A DNA stretch of 64,000 nucleotides from Polytrichum commune. Lineage: Eukaryota > Streptophyta > Polytrichopsida > Polytrichales > Polytrichaceae. A model generated the notes under the pieces. The model worked only from the letters and a program-made list of their open reading frames with translations. It was not told the origin of the DNA and did no database searches. The position numbers were made by a program, and so were the translations under genes. Below are positions 21,336 to 31,806 of this stretch, piece after piece; position 1 is the first letter of the stretch; each line of letters begins with the position of its first letter. The stretch spans positions 47,735,169 through 47,799,168 of the forward strand of contig OX485806.1 in assembly GCA_950295325.1 (NCBI GenBank), in the 5' to 3' direction.

Positions 21336-23288
21336 ATGAGTGTCTCGGGACCGAGACGCTCTTTTTGGAACAAATTTGTGTGTAAAAAGTGTATTCTGAT
21401 ATGAGGATAGATAGGTCTGAAATGATTTCCTAGTTGTGAGTATGAGTGTCTCGGGACCGAGACAACTGCAAGGAGGGGTATTAGGTGGTTAGAAATGATC
21501 TGATTAAGTTTAGTTTGCATGTTTTTGAGTTAGAGATTAGGGGTGTGAATCATATGTGGGGCAGTTAGTTTTAACTTCATTCGGGTGTCTCGGTCCCGAG
21601 ACAGCTGCAAAGAGGGGTATTAGGTGGTTAGAAATTGTCATATTAAGCTTAGTTTGCAGGTTTGTGAGTTAGAAATTAGGGGTCTTAGGTGGTCTGAAAT
21701 GGTCATATTAAGTTTAGTTTGCATGTTTGTGAGTTAGAAAGTAGGGGTCTGAATTATATGTGAGGCAGTTAGATAGAACTTCATTCGGGTGTCTCGGTCC
21801 CGAGACAGCTGCAAGGAGGGGTCTTAGGTGGTTAGAAATTGTCATATTAAGCTTAGTTTACAGGTTTGTGAGTTAGAAATTAGGGGTCTTAGGTGGTCTG
21901 AAATGGTCATATTAAGCTTAGTTTGCATGTTTGTGAGTTAGAAAGTAGGGGTTTGAATCATATGTGAGGCAATTAGATAGAACTTCATTTGGGTGTCTCG
22001 GTCCCGAGACAGCTGCAAGGAGGGGTCTTAGGTGGTTAGAAATTGTCATATTAAGCTTAGTTTGCATGTTTTTGAGTTAGAAATTAAGGGCCTTAGGTGG
22101 TCTAAAATGGTCATATTAAGCTTGGTTTGCATGTATGGTATACATTATGCGATGTATTAGCAATGCCGGCCCGATTTTCAATGAAATGTTGTTATACGCT
22201 GTATAACTTGTTTACACATAGAAAGTATCGAACCTGCAGGTTGAGAACAACGCAAAGGATATTGTTCCTGGTGTTTCTCAGGTTTCTATGGAAAATTTTG
22301 AAGAGGGGCTTGGAGATAGAGATCCATATGAAGGTGATGAAGATGATATCAAGACTCGACAGAAACTTAACTCCGTTGCCACAATTTCTCGACTGAGAGT
22401 CCAACCCCTGAGTTCTTCAAGGTTCCATATTCCCTTGTGCAGAATGTTGGCCATGCCTATGGTGAGGCCAACTCTCTCAAGTGATCTTGCTAAATTGGAG
22501 CATGAGTTTGTCCATGGGTGTAGAGAGGGTGCCTCAGTATTTTATGTCACAATAACGGATGAAGAAGGCAAAACACATGAGGTGACTGAAGCGCATAAGA
22601 CATCGTGGGGTCCCATTTGGAGTGCCAAAAATGAAGAATTCAACTCCTTTCTTCAGTCCGTTCCGGATTTAGCAAATTTTAAGAATTTGATGTTCTTTGT
22701 TTGTAACGGGAACCATAGGCGGCATGCTTGGCTCAATCATATTCAAGACTTCACAAAACCGAAGAGGCCTGGCATTGTTCGGTGGATAGCATCCTACTTA
22801 ACACGAAGGGGAAAATTGGTGTTGTTATGCAAGTTATGCATAACATCAACAAGTAAGTTTTCATTATGTAATGTTTTCATCTATGTACACTACTTTGAAT
22901 CTACAAATATTATGATGTGTTAATCTTTACTCTATGATTATTGATTGTAGACATACTGAAGACTCTCACGTCAAGACCAACACAGTTCACACTCTATTTA
23001 GGGTGCAGAAATATGGACTTCTGCCGCTCGAACAGTACCAAGACATATTGACTCCAGCGGACATTAAAAGGTGCAAGAATTCTCAAAATAGGAAGAAGAC
23101 GTGGTATTCATTAAATCTACATGTTTTTACGAACTTCATATTCCAAGTATGATCTCTATTTATTTTTTATTCCTTCTATTTATGTTTGACTAGAAGTGGG
23201 AAATTTGGATTATTAGACTAAGCTGTTCTGCTCACGTATAAAGACCGCCTGTGTTACTTTTTGTTTTGGCCAGATATCAATTGTTGAA

Positions 23289-23302
23289 TCTCGGGACCGA
23301 GA
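23289..23302 (+). promoter_or_regulatory. Palindrome TCTCGGGACCGAGA inside a coding exon
   Basis: An exact copy of the array palindrome lies in the exon that begins at 23274, where it encodes ESRDRDI. It is outside the repeat arrays. If the palindrome is a protein-binding site, this one would be fixed by both coding and binding needs; it may also be the source of the arrays. Confidence 0.4.
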
Positions 23303-25076
23303 TATAGTTTCTACACTAGCTTTGGATGTCGAAATTTCATATGCATTCGTCTTTCTTTTTTGTTATCTATTTCAACATTATATTGCTCTTGATCTACTTC
23401 ATCATCTTGATGACAAACTAACTAAGGTAATCCTTTTGCAGCACGAACTGGCACAAACTGCAGATGAAGGTGTTCGTCAACTTGTTGAACAAACGGATGG
23501 AGAGGTGTGTGCTGCTGAGAAAGCAACCGCCATGAAGGTAGCTGCTTCAAAGAGAGCCGAGGCACTTCATAAGAAAATGTCAGAACTAGTTTGTGTGGCA
23601 AACCCAAAGTTGACAGATGGATGGCTTCGAGAGGTATGCCCACTATTTTAAGACCCATTTTTCATTCCTCAAGTAATTCAATGAACTCCATGATTCTAAT
23701 ATATTGCTCTATGGTTCACAGATTGCGCGTCACTATACTCTTAACTCAATTACACCGGAGCTCAACTTAGAGAAATTGCAGTTGATTGCTACTGCAAAAG
23801 CATCACCCGCTTCTAAAATCAAATGGTTGGAATATTTCAATTCCTCTACATCAACCCGTGAGGCCCGCAAAGTGCCAACCAAGCCCACCAACGAGGAGAA
23901 ATTGCAGGCATTCCTATCCAAGGCATGTTTTTGGGAAGGAGTGAGTACATATCCTCCTATGTACCCTTTAGTTATGTGTGACCTGATTTGAGCACTTACA
24001 TTAATTCGGCCTTTCTCTTAGTCTTGCTCACTCTGATGTCAATATATGAATAAGTTTTGTTCTCATTCTTGCTCTCGGCCTTGCTCACTCTGTTTCTACA
24101 GATATCCGATCAGGCTTCCATTATCTTTGAAGACACTTTGCGCCAAGATAGACTGGCTATCAACTTTGATATACCCAGCAAGCCCTTGACCTTGGCTTTA
24201 TACATCGAGGACTGTAGAATGAAATTATGGGAATATGCGTTTTCCACCTTCTTCCGAGGGCAGGAGGCTTTTAACAAAACTCTCGAATTTGTGGGATTTA
24301 ACGGGACTAACTTAATTGTGCGAAGAGTACTCTTTCGGTGCGTTTTCTCTTTTAACTACTAGTACTCTCTTATATTTGGCATAGTGTTTTGGTTTTTCAC
24401 ATGACAGTTATTTCCATTGCAAGGTATATAATGATGAGTTGTGTCTTACCCGCAGGTATTTCAAGTACGAACTCCTTGCAAAAGGAGCAATAACAAAAGA
24501 AGATCTCCCCATATTTCTCTCTGCATGGCTGGACAGGTCTAACTCAACGTGCATGTTTTCAGCAAATCAACAGGGTACGTGGTCAACCTCACATCTCACA
24601 GGAGGTGGTTGGTACCTTGACTGTGCTCCTAGTTTCACTCCTTCCTTTGAAACTGAACTTAGGAAGTCAAGGGAGGCAGTTGGAGAATCTGGTGTTGAGA
24701 TGGTTGACTTACAGGGCATAGAAGACGAGCATGAGAGGGCAAAGGCCCTCTCGCGACGTCTTGAAGAGGATAGGAAGAAAACGCTTAGAGTAAAGGAAGC
24801 AGAGGAGAAAGCGGCATAGAAAGAGATGGAAAAACTTCAGAAGTCATTGGAGAAGACTAGCATGAGGGGGAAAAAGAAGATGAAACCCCATTCTGAGCCA
24901 GAAGGTAAAAGTCTTCTTTCTCCAAGCCCGACTAATGATTTTGGATCTCAAGCTCCTATTTTTTCCCGAGGTACAAAGCGGGATTCTTCATACGACCAGT
25001 TGAGTCCTGTTTTTTATTTGGGAGAGGAGAACGAAAGCCAGATTGACGAGCTCATTCTCAATGCCTCCATGATGGA

Positions 25077-26074
25077 TGTCGCGCACCTCTCCATGAGGAG
25101 TGCCCGAAACACCATGGGCACAAGGGGGACCCCGGAGTGACACCCGGGACTTGTGGCGCCGTTGGTGAGAGGGCCCAAGTGATCCTAATGTGGGTGAAGG
25201 CCCCGGGCGTTGGGAACGCCTCCCACCCACAAAGACTAGGAGGCACAAGGGTAAGGCCATGAGTTATGCGTAGCTCATGGCGTGGTGATTCTAGAATGCT
25301 CAAGAACACCTCAATCGGAGGTGTGAGCTAGGAGTTATGGCCATTTGAGTGGGGCGCTGTCCCGGGACAGCGCCCTGCTACAGCAGTGCCTGGGAGTGAT
25401 TCCCGGGACTGCCAAGGTTCAAACAGGCATAACTTCCTCAAGACTTGCCCGAATGGGGCAAGTGAGGAGTCCATCGGCATCTACGTGAAGCGTAGATGAA
25501 GATGGAGTGGTTCGTTGTTATGATCAGACATCATACAAGGAAGTTATGATGGTCTGAAGCTGCTGGGGGGGTTCTAGGCCCAGCAGCTAAAGGAAAATGT
25601 CCACTTGGCCCCAACTCTTGGTAGAGAGACAAGAGGTTGGTTGACGGTGGGGTAGGGGCCCCGCGTGAAGTCCTAGAGGCTTATATGGGTGAGGTGGTGT
25701 GGCCTCACCCACCCGAGGCCGAACGGCACGGCCTCCATGGGCATTGGCCCAATGTGAGGCCATAGTTGCCTAGTATGGTTCGGGTTGTTGTAGTGTTGCT
25801 CCGGCAACGCGATGATCAACATGGGATTGGACTTCCATGGATGGAAGTCCACATCTAGGAATGGGTTACCGATTAAGGGGTGAGTCCCTAAAGCAAAGTA
25901 GGAGGATTGGTTCCCTCCTATGAACTATAAGGTCCGGGGTAGGAGGAGCTAACCATTAGCATGGCGGAATGCGAATGGTTAGCGCTCGTAACCTTTGCTA
26001 GAATTGAAAATTGGCAAGATTGCTAAGGGGGTTAGCAAGGGTTGCGACAAGGAGGGCTAGCAAGGGTTGCGACA
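25077..26074 (-). mobile_element. Solo LTR, TGTCGC family, copy B, inserted in an exon
   Basis: A 998-bp insertion in reverse orientation (starts TGTCGCGCACC, ends GTTGCGACA) with the target duplication ATGGA (25072-25076, 26075-26079). Its last 25 bp, ending GCTAGCAAGGGTTGCGACA, are present twice. It interrupts the exon of the ParB-methyltransferase gene that encodes LILNASMMD before it and EVFGNSSDDYTSYYK after it, so it postdates the functional gene. Confidence 0.85.
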
Positions 26075-26479
26075 ATGGAAGTCTTTGGCAATAGCTCAGA
26101 TGACTACACCTCTTATTACAAAGACTTAAAAAGCTTCATGATTAAGGTATTTTTTCTTTTATTTGTTATGCCAACATTAACAATTTTTATTTTCATATTA
26201 TAGTTTAAGCGACGTGATCATTTTAAGTGAAAGAAGGATCTTTTTTTTTACCTCTTATAATTTTTGCATCTCAACTCTGATTTTGACACATGGAAAAACA
26301 ATCTTCATGATACACAAATGCTAACTGGATGAAACAATTTGTAATCCCATCCAGCAGCCAGAAGTGCACGTGAAGTTAGAAGTGTCCATTATAGGCATGC
26401 ATACCTTATACAAGATTTGTATATGGTTGGGATATGGTTCATAATAGCCATACAGAAATTCAAGTAGTAAAATGAGTTA

Positions 26480-27280
26480 TTAGGTGAGGGGTATTAGGTG
26501 GTTAGAAATGGTCTGATTAAGCTTAGTTTGCAGGTTTGTAAGTTAGAAAGTAGGGGTCTGAATCAAATGTGAGGCAGTTAGAATGAAATTCATTTGGGTG
26601 TCTCGGTGCCGACATAGCTACAGGGAGGGGTATTAGGTGGTTAGGGATGGTCATATTAAGCTTAGTTTGCAGGTTTGTGAGTTAGAAATTAGGGGTCTTA
26701 GGTGGTCTGAAATGGTCTGAGCTGGTCATATTAAGCTTAGTTTGCATGTTTATGAGTTAGAGATTAGGGGTCTAAATCATATGTGAGGCAGTTAGATTGA
26801 ACTTCATTTGGGGGTCTCCGTGTCGAGATAGCTACTGGGAGGGGTATTAGGTGGTTAGAGATTGTCATATTAAGCTTAGTTTGCAGGTTTGTGAGTTAGA
26901 AATTAGGGGTCTTAGGTGGTCTGAAATGGTTAGAAATGGTCTGATTAAGCTTAGTTTGCATGTTTGTAAGTTAGAAAGTAGGGGTCTGAATCATATGTGA
27001 GGCAGTTAGATTGAACTTCATTTGGGTGTCTCCGTGCCGAGATAGCTACTGGGAGGGGTATTAGGTGGTTAGAAATTGTCATATTAAGCTTAGTTTGTAG
27101 GTTTGTGAGTTAGAAATTAGGGGTCTTAGGTGGTCTAAAATGGTTAGAAATGGTCTGATTAAGCTTAGTTTGCATGTTTGTAAGTTAGAAAGTAGGGGTC
27201 TGAATCATATGTGAGGCAATTAGATTGAACTTCATTTGGGTGTCTCCGTGCTGAGATAGCTACTGGGAGGGGTATTAGGT
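26480..27280 (+). repeat. Second palindrome array, 214-bp units
   Basis: Four units in the intron just before the methyltransferase exons are spaced exactly 214 bp at the palindrome position (26601, 26815, 27029, 27243). Here the palindromes are decayed (TCTCGGTGCCGACA, TCTCCGTGCCGAGA and similar). The unit sequence is otherwise the same as in 18301-22125, so the same array type occupies two different introns. Confidence 0.8.
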
Positions 27281-28888
27281 GTATTAGCTACTTGGGTAGT
27301 GGGACTCGTTCCTGATTGCCAAAAAATGGACCAGTAGATGTAGATGTACTAATTTCTGGGTGTGTTTGTATACTGAGCAGCATTCCACTGGCAAAGTTCG
27401 ATTGTATAAGGGGACTACCGGTGTCCAGCCCTGTTTGGACTTGATACTTGCTGATATCCCGCAAGGCTTGCCCGTTCCAGGGATCTCCAACCCACCAACG
27501 TCGATTCCTGCCTGGAATCAAAAAACTCACGAGTGGCTTCAGCCAATCTTTGATTTTGCAGATAACCATTTGCATGATGACGGGGCCATCATTTTATTTC
27601 ATCATTTTCGAATGACTACAAAAGCCATGATTCTTGGATATTGTGAGTGTTTCGGTTTTCAAGTTCGGAAGGAGTGGTGGGGTATGAACCGCCTTCATCT
27701 GACGTCCCCGATTAACCAGAGTGTCACTGTAAGTTAATTCTCTAATTTAAATTACTCTTTATTTTTTAACAATTTTAAAACATTGTTTGACACGAATGCT
27801 ACATAATGATTTTCTCATATTTTTGGTTCATTGTTCTCAGTTGACAAGTGCTGCTTGCAATGGCTGGACCCTAACTCAGTCCATAGGTCTTGGAATCTCA
27901 TTGGCTGATGTGGAGTTCTGAACTGCTTTGTTCTGTATATTGAACTCATTAATTTTGGACCATGCCTGGCAAACCTACTTCCAATTTCTCATTTCAGCCT
28001 GTCCCCGCTCTTGACCAACATGGGGTAGATGTATCAAGAGATGATATTCTAAAGAACCTCGTCTCTCGTGATGATCAGCTCATGAATGGACCCACGCCGT
28101 GGCGAGGTCCAAGAGAGAAGTCTACTCTTTTAATGTAGATGTTAATTCAAAGTTCTTCCTCTCTTGGGGATGTTGTTTTAGACTGCACTGCTGCTATGGG
28201 TATGTTAATTCAATCTGCCAACTCACATCTTTAACTATTTGTTTTTAGTTCCACAGAAAGCACACTAATTTTATTGTCATTCTTTTTATTGTAGGTTCTT
28301 CCATCCATGCGTCCCGCAACGTCCAGCGTCACATCGTGGCATTAGAGGCTGATGAGGCCATTTTCCATGCCTTGCTTAAACCCTTGATTCATTCGAGTGT
28401 TGCTCCTGAGGTCACTTCTGGAGCAACGGCAACTAGTGAGGACCCGGAGGGCGATGTACTTGTGGTCCCGAGAATTGTGAAGAAGTCTCGATTCAGTAAG
28501 TGAGTTTGTTGAACATTCTCTCATATATTTGTTTTATTTTTTAGCGTCATTGTATCTAATATCGAGTCCTAAACATGGTACTTTTGGAATTTGCAGATAT
28601 GGAGCAATGAGCTATCCTAGTCACCGCCCTTTCTTCTGTGACCCTACGTTTCATCCAAGTCCTCCAAAGTCCTGGCAACTCCCTTCATACGCAAATGACG
28701 TTGCCAATGAATTAGCGGAAGGTTCATATCGTACATTTAGACCTAAGAATTTGATGCTAAGAGGTATAGAGTATGTTGATTTACAAGCTGTTGAATCTGA
28801 GGATGAAGGCTCCTCAGATGTAGATAGTACAGATTCTAAAGTCTCTGTAGCATTATCTAATAATTGTGATTTCAATTATATGACTTAG

Positions 28889-29348
28889 CTAGAATTTTGT
28901 GTCTTATTGCTTACATTAAAATATATTTTTGCATTTGATTATTCAGTGTCCTTTTAGTGTGGGTATAACGGGAATAACTAAACCAAAAAATTAAAGATGA
29001 AAAATATAAAATATCAATACATTTTTAAGAATTACAAAAAATAAGAAGATAGACTGGAAGAAGAATGGAAGAATAAATCCTAAACAAATAAATAACGGAA
29101 GAAAAATGGAAGAATAAAAAAATAAGAAGATAGAATGGAAGAAGAACGAAAGAATTAAGAAATTGCACTACTTATTTTGTATTATAATAATTACACCCTC
29201 GCATTCTGAAATTAGCCCCTAAACCTGAACCACAGATATAGGCATGATTTTTTCCCTAAAATATTGTATTATATTCAAAACAACTATCAAAACCGCGGTC
29301 ATAGGATATGATTCAGTTGACAGCAATTTCCAAAATTACAAAAAAGTC
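28889..29348. other. AT-rich subterminal region of MULE-2, no gene seen
   Basis: Downstream of the last stop of the ParB-methyltransferase gene is AT-rich sequence with AGAATGGAAGAA-type short repeats (about 29050-29155). It probably holds the polyadenylation region; no coding sequence is seen. Confidence 0.4.
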
Positions 29349-29374
29349 ACCGCTCACCGCTCACTAAATAGCTT
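29349..29374 (-). repeat. MULE-2 right terminal repeat
   Basis: CACCGCTCACCGCTCACTAA followed by ATAGCTTT is the inverted counterpart of the left end, with about two GAGCGGT units instead of ten. Gypsy sequence resumes immediately after. Confidence 0.65.
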
Positions 29375-29401
29375 TCCCCGTGTTGCACACCCCTTTGTTC
29401 A

Positions 29402-30480
29402 CAGCGATGGAGTGGTCATCATCTGATGTCCAACCCTCTAAGGTTTTTCACCTAGCAGGTAGGATTTTGGATGGCAAGACATCCCCACCTTCTTTGACTA
29501 TGGCTCAAGCCACCGCGGACCTTCCTACCACGGAAATTCGGAGGAAGCGGCCAAACGGCGAGCGAGGCTTGCGGCTGAGGTCATTGCGTCTTTTGACGCA
29601 CACACCTTAGATGGCCAAGAGCCAACCTCATCTTATGATTCACCAACCTCTACAGGCGCCGCTTATCTTTCAGATGTGGCTGCTCGACCTGCTCGCGAGC
29701 GTCAAGGCATTCGACCTGGCGTTGTACGGATGGTGAATGATTCCGGCATTTTGATGGTCGGTCGGACTGGGGGCAACCCTGTTCGAGTTGCTCCCCAGTG
29801 TATGATGATGGATTCAAGAACACAACCTGTTATGATTAGCAAAAGGCTTGCGCAGGAATTGCGATTGACGGCCGACGACTTGGCTCCTTGCCCATTTACC
29901 ATCGTCACATCTATTGGCCACGTGGAGCGGGCCACTGGTTATACTCGGGAGCCATTACAGCTTAGCTTCCAAGTAAAGCCTGGAGATTCACCCGCACCTC
30001 TTCTTCTTAGGTGTGCGGTGACGGATGCGACCAACTATGACATTTTAGTTGGTCAGCAAGCACTTTACCCTCTTGGTTTTGGTTTGGACAACTGGATTGA
30101 GGAGGCGTGGATCCGACCAAGTTGGTCGGCTGGGGATGGCCGCAGGAAATTTATTCCCGTGGTTTTCGCGGCAGCCGCAACCATAGCACCATTATCTATG
30201 GTTTTTGGATGTGGTGCTATGGTGGACATATTGCCTTATGGTTCCGCATTGTTGGAGGAGTCATTGGCATTCATGGGGAGTACACACGATCAACGGGATA
30301 TGGCACCTAAGGGTGCATTGGTGCGCCATCCCAAGGATCCCCTTCTTCCTTGGCGTGATTCCGCTGAGCTATTTTGGAGGTGCGAGGATATTGTTCACTC
30401 TTTCACTCCTAAGACACCGGTCATACCGGATGCCCTCTCGGCATTGGCACATCCCATTTTATGGCAGCCGCCAGACGCGG
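29402..30480 (+). pseudogene. Gypsy aspartic protease region
   Basis: A plus frame resumes the gag-pol linker (MEWSSSDVQPSKVFHLAGRI), with a frame change near 29600. From 29676 the frame has a retroviral-type protease: MDSRTQPVMISKRLAQEL, where the usual active-site D-S/T-G is D-S-R, so the glycine is lost. It is followed by TSIGHVERATGYTREPL and NYDILVGQQALYPLGFGLDNW, the flap and C-terminal strand typical of plant gypsy proteases. It would cleave the gag-pol polyprotein. The active-site change suggests it is inactive. Confidence 0.65.
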
Positions 30481-31470
30481 GGATTACTTTGGTGGAACTG
30501 TTTGGGGGGATCGGCACAGGCTTAGCGGCCGTATTGGAGGCTGGCCTCACGGTTAGACGGTATGTCTATGTGGACAACTCTCAAGTGTCCACCCGTGTCA
30601 CTCGTCACCATCTTCACCAATTGATGGTATTGTATCCCAGCAGTTACCTCCAACTGCCATTCGTGGGTGTTTTTCACGTCTCCCTCGTGATGATACACTT
30701 ATCAGTGAGGCCGACACTTGGGTCCAGTGGATATGGTAATTGCAGGATGGCCATGCTAGGGCCATTCACGTGCTGGAGCCGGCCGAGGTCTAGAGGATCC
30801 CATGTCTAGTCTATTTTGGGACCTCATCCGCCTCATGCAGTGGTGGTTTTCCCACCAACATACCCCTCCAGGGTATATCTTCGAGAATGTACCATTGTTG
30901 GGAGACTCTCGGGACAAGGTGTTGGAAGGCGATCATTATGTTCGTCAACACCTTGGAGATCCCATTTTTGTGGATGCCGCGAGCATTGGTTCTTATGCCC
31001 ACCGGCCTCGGTGGATTTAGACCAACCTCGCATTGTCATCTACTTTGGCTGCAGCAATATCTGCAGTACCTCCACCTTTTGATCAGAAGGTGGATGACAT
31101 CTTGGATCCAAACCGGACCTCTTTGCCGGTTGTTCGAGATGATTTATCCCCGTTGGCATTAGTCAACAACGTGGGGGCACCACGGAGGGCTTTTCCCACC
31201 TTTATGACGTTTTCACAGTCATTCGCCTTCCGCGATCGGGGGCCGGGTATGGTATGGGATGCTAACACCAAAACCCACACCAAACCCTTGGCTGATGAAC
31301 GAGAGCGTGCCATGGACTTCCGCACTGGTACCACCGCAGCTTCTAGCCTTTCTGAGGGCCAATGACGCTTCGTATTGGGCCAAGCCATGGATCTCCATAC
31401 CATGGTGTGGACTGCTAGTTTATGCCTTGCATTGCAACGGCATCATGGTGACCAGTTATTGTCTCTGGGG
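30481..31470 (+). pseudogene. C5-cytosine DNA methyltransferase domain in gypsy pol
   Basis: Conserved motifs run in order. Motif I is ELFGGIGTGLAAVLEAG (about 30493). Motif II is YVYVDNS. Motif IV is DMVIAGWPC, with the catalytic Cys codon at 30754-30756. Motif VI is FENVP, motif VIII is AHRPRWI, and a motif X-like RERAMDFRTG... LGQAMDLHTMVW lies near 31300-31400. The domain would methylate cytosine in DNA, possibly the element's own copies. It is broken by frameshifts near 30650 and 30711, a TAG right after the catalytic Cys (30757), a TAG at 31018 and a TGA at 31363. Such domains in charophyte gypsy elements have been reported. Confidence 0.85.
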
Positions 31471-31806
31471 GCAGAGGATTCTGGTCATGGGGCACAACGG
31501 TCCACATCCATGAAAGAGGGAATTGATGTCAGGGTTGGAGAAGCCGAACGAATCTTTCGATTCGAGCAGCAGGTAATGGAGGAGCTCCGAGCTCAACGAG
31601 TTTATACTGCTTTGGCTTCTTCACCTCCGGTGGTGGCTTCATCATCATATATTGGTGGTGATGAAGAGGGGATGGACTCTATTGCTAGCACGGAGGTTGG
31701 GGGCATGGTTAATGTCCCCTCCTCTCATTAGCAGTTAGAGTCCGCGCCAGCACCAGGTGGCTCTCTTCCAGTGGAAAGGGAGACCACATAGTTTGATGAT
31801 TGGCCA
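31471..31806 (+). pseudogene. Linker between methyltransferase and reverse transcriptase
   Basis: In the same reading frame as both neighbours. It has a coiled-coil-like segment (RIFRFEQQVMEELRAQRVY) and a Ser/acidic-rich part, with TAG stops at 31729 and 31789. The 1-802 fragment carries the same linker. No catalytic domain is seen. Confidence 0.55.

Larger units (their letters stand above)
18301..22125 (+). repeat. Palindrome-bearing tandem array in an intron of the ParB-methyltransferase gene
   Basis: Degenerate tandem units contain AAGCTTAGTTTGCATGTTT, GGGGTCTGAATCATATGTG and GTGTCTCGGTCCCGAGACAG. Unit spacing is 139 bp (palindromes at 19849, 19988, 20127) or 204 bp (21588, 21792, 21996), the larger unit having an extra GGTCTTAGGTGGTCTGAAATGG segment. 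Each unit carries TCTCGGNNCCGAGA or a close variant. The array is interrupted by a solo LTR (18704-19639) and an unrelated island (20580-21335). The stretch encodes no protein. Confidence 0.85.
17334..28888 (+). pseudogene. ParB-like domain plus permuted amino-methyltransferase gene (MULE-2), multi-exon, decayed
   Basis: Exon 1 (ATG 17334) is basic (MITRLRARADQEVRRFIEKQ). Exons near 17778-17848 and 17930-18275 are acidic or unrecognised. Exon 22240-22851 carries the ParB-like core (RFHIPLCRM..., then NHRRHAWLNHI, the Arg/His box). Helical exons run 22951-24360 and 24475-25076. The exon at 27381-27728 has DLILADIPQGLP, a variant of the DPPY motif, and an LHDDGAIILFHHF strand. Exons 27998-28199 and 28295-28495 join to give GDVVLDCTAAMGSS plus HIVALEADEAIF, the SAM-binding block. 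The last exon ends at 28888. Motif order (IV before I) is that of beta-class DNA amino-methyltransferases. It is broken by a frameshift near 22780, by TAG/TAA stops (about 18014, 24817, 28135) and by a solo LTR in an exon (25077-26074). Confidence 0.7.
11993..29374. mobile_element. MULE-2: two-gene MULE-like DNA transposon with a ParB-methyltransferase gene
   Basis: Bounded by inverted terminal repeats: AAGCTATTTTGCGAGCG... at 11993 and the inverse of AAAGCTATTTAGTGAGCGG ending at 29374. The minus strand carries a transposase gene (12501-15589), ORF1 (15620-16138) and a small ORF (16527-17012). The plus strand carries the ParB-like/amino-methyltransferase gene (17334-28888) with palindrome arrays and two solo LTRs. 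It splits the host gypsy element between gag and protease. I could not find a convincing target-site duplication. Genes have several stops and frameshifts, so this copy is inactive. Confidence 0.7.

Noticed and set aside
11993-29374. 9-bp target duplication for MULE-2
   Set aside because: The sequences next to the terminal repeats (CCAATCGGACG and TCCCCGTG) do not match; only an inverted AGCTAT similarity is present, which belongs to the terminal repeat.
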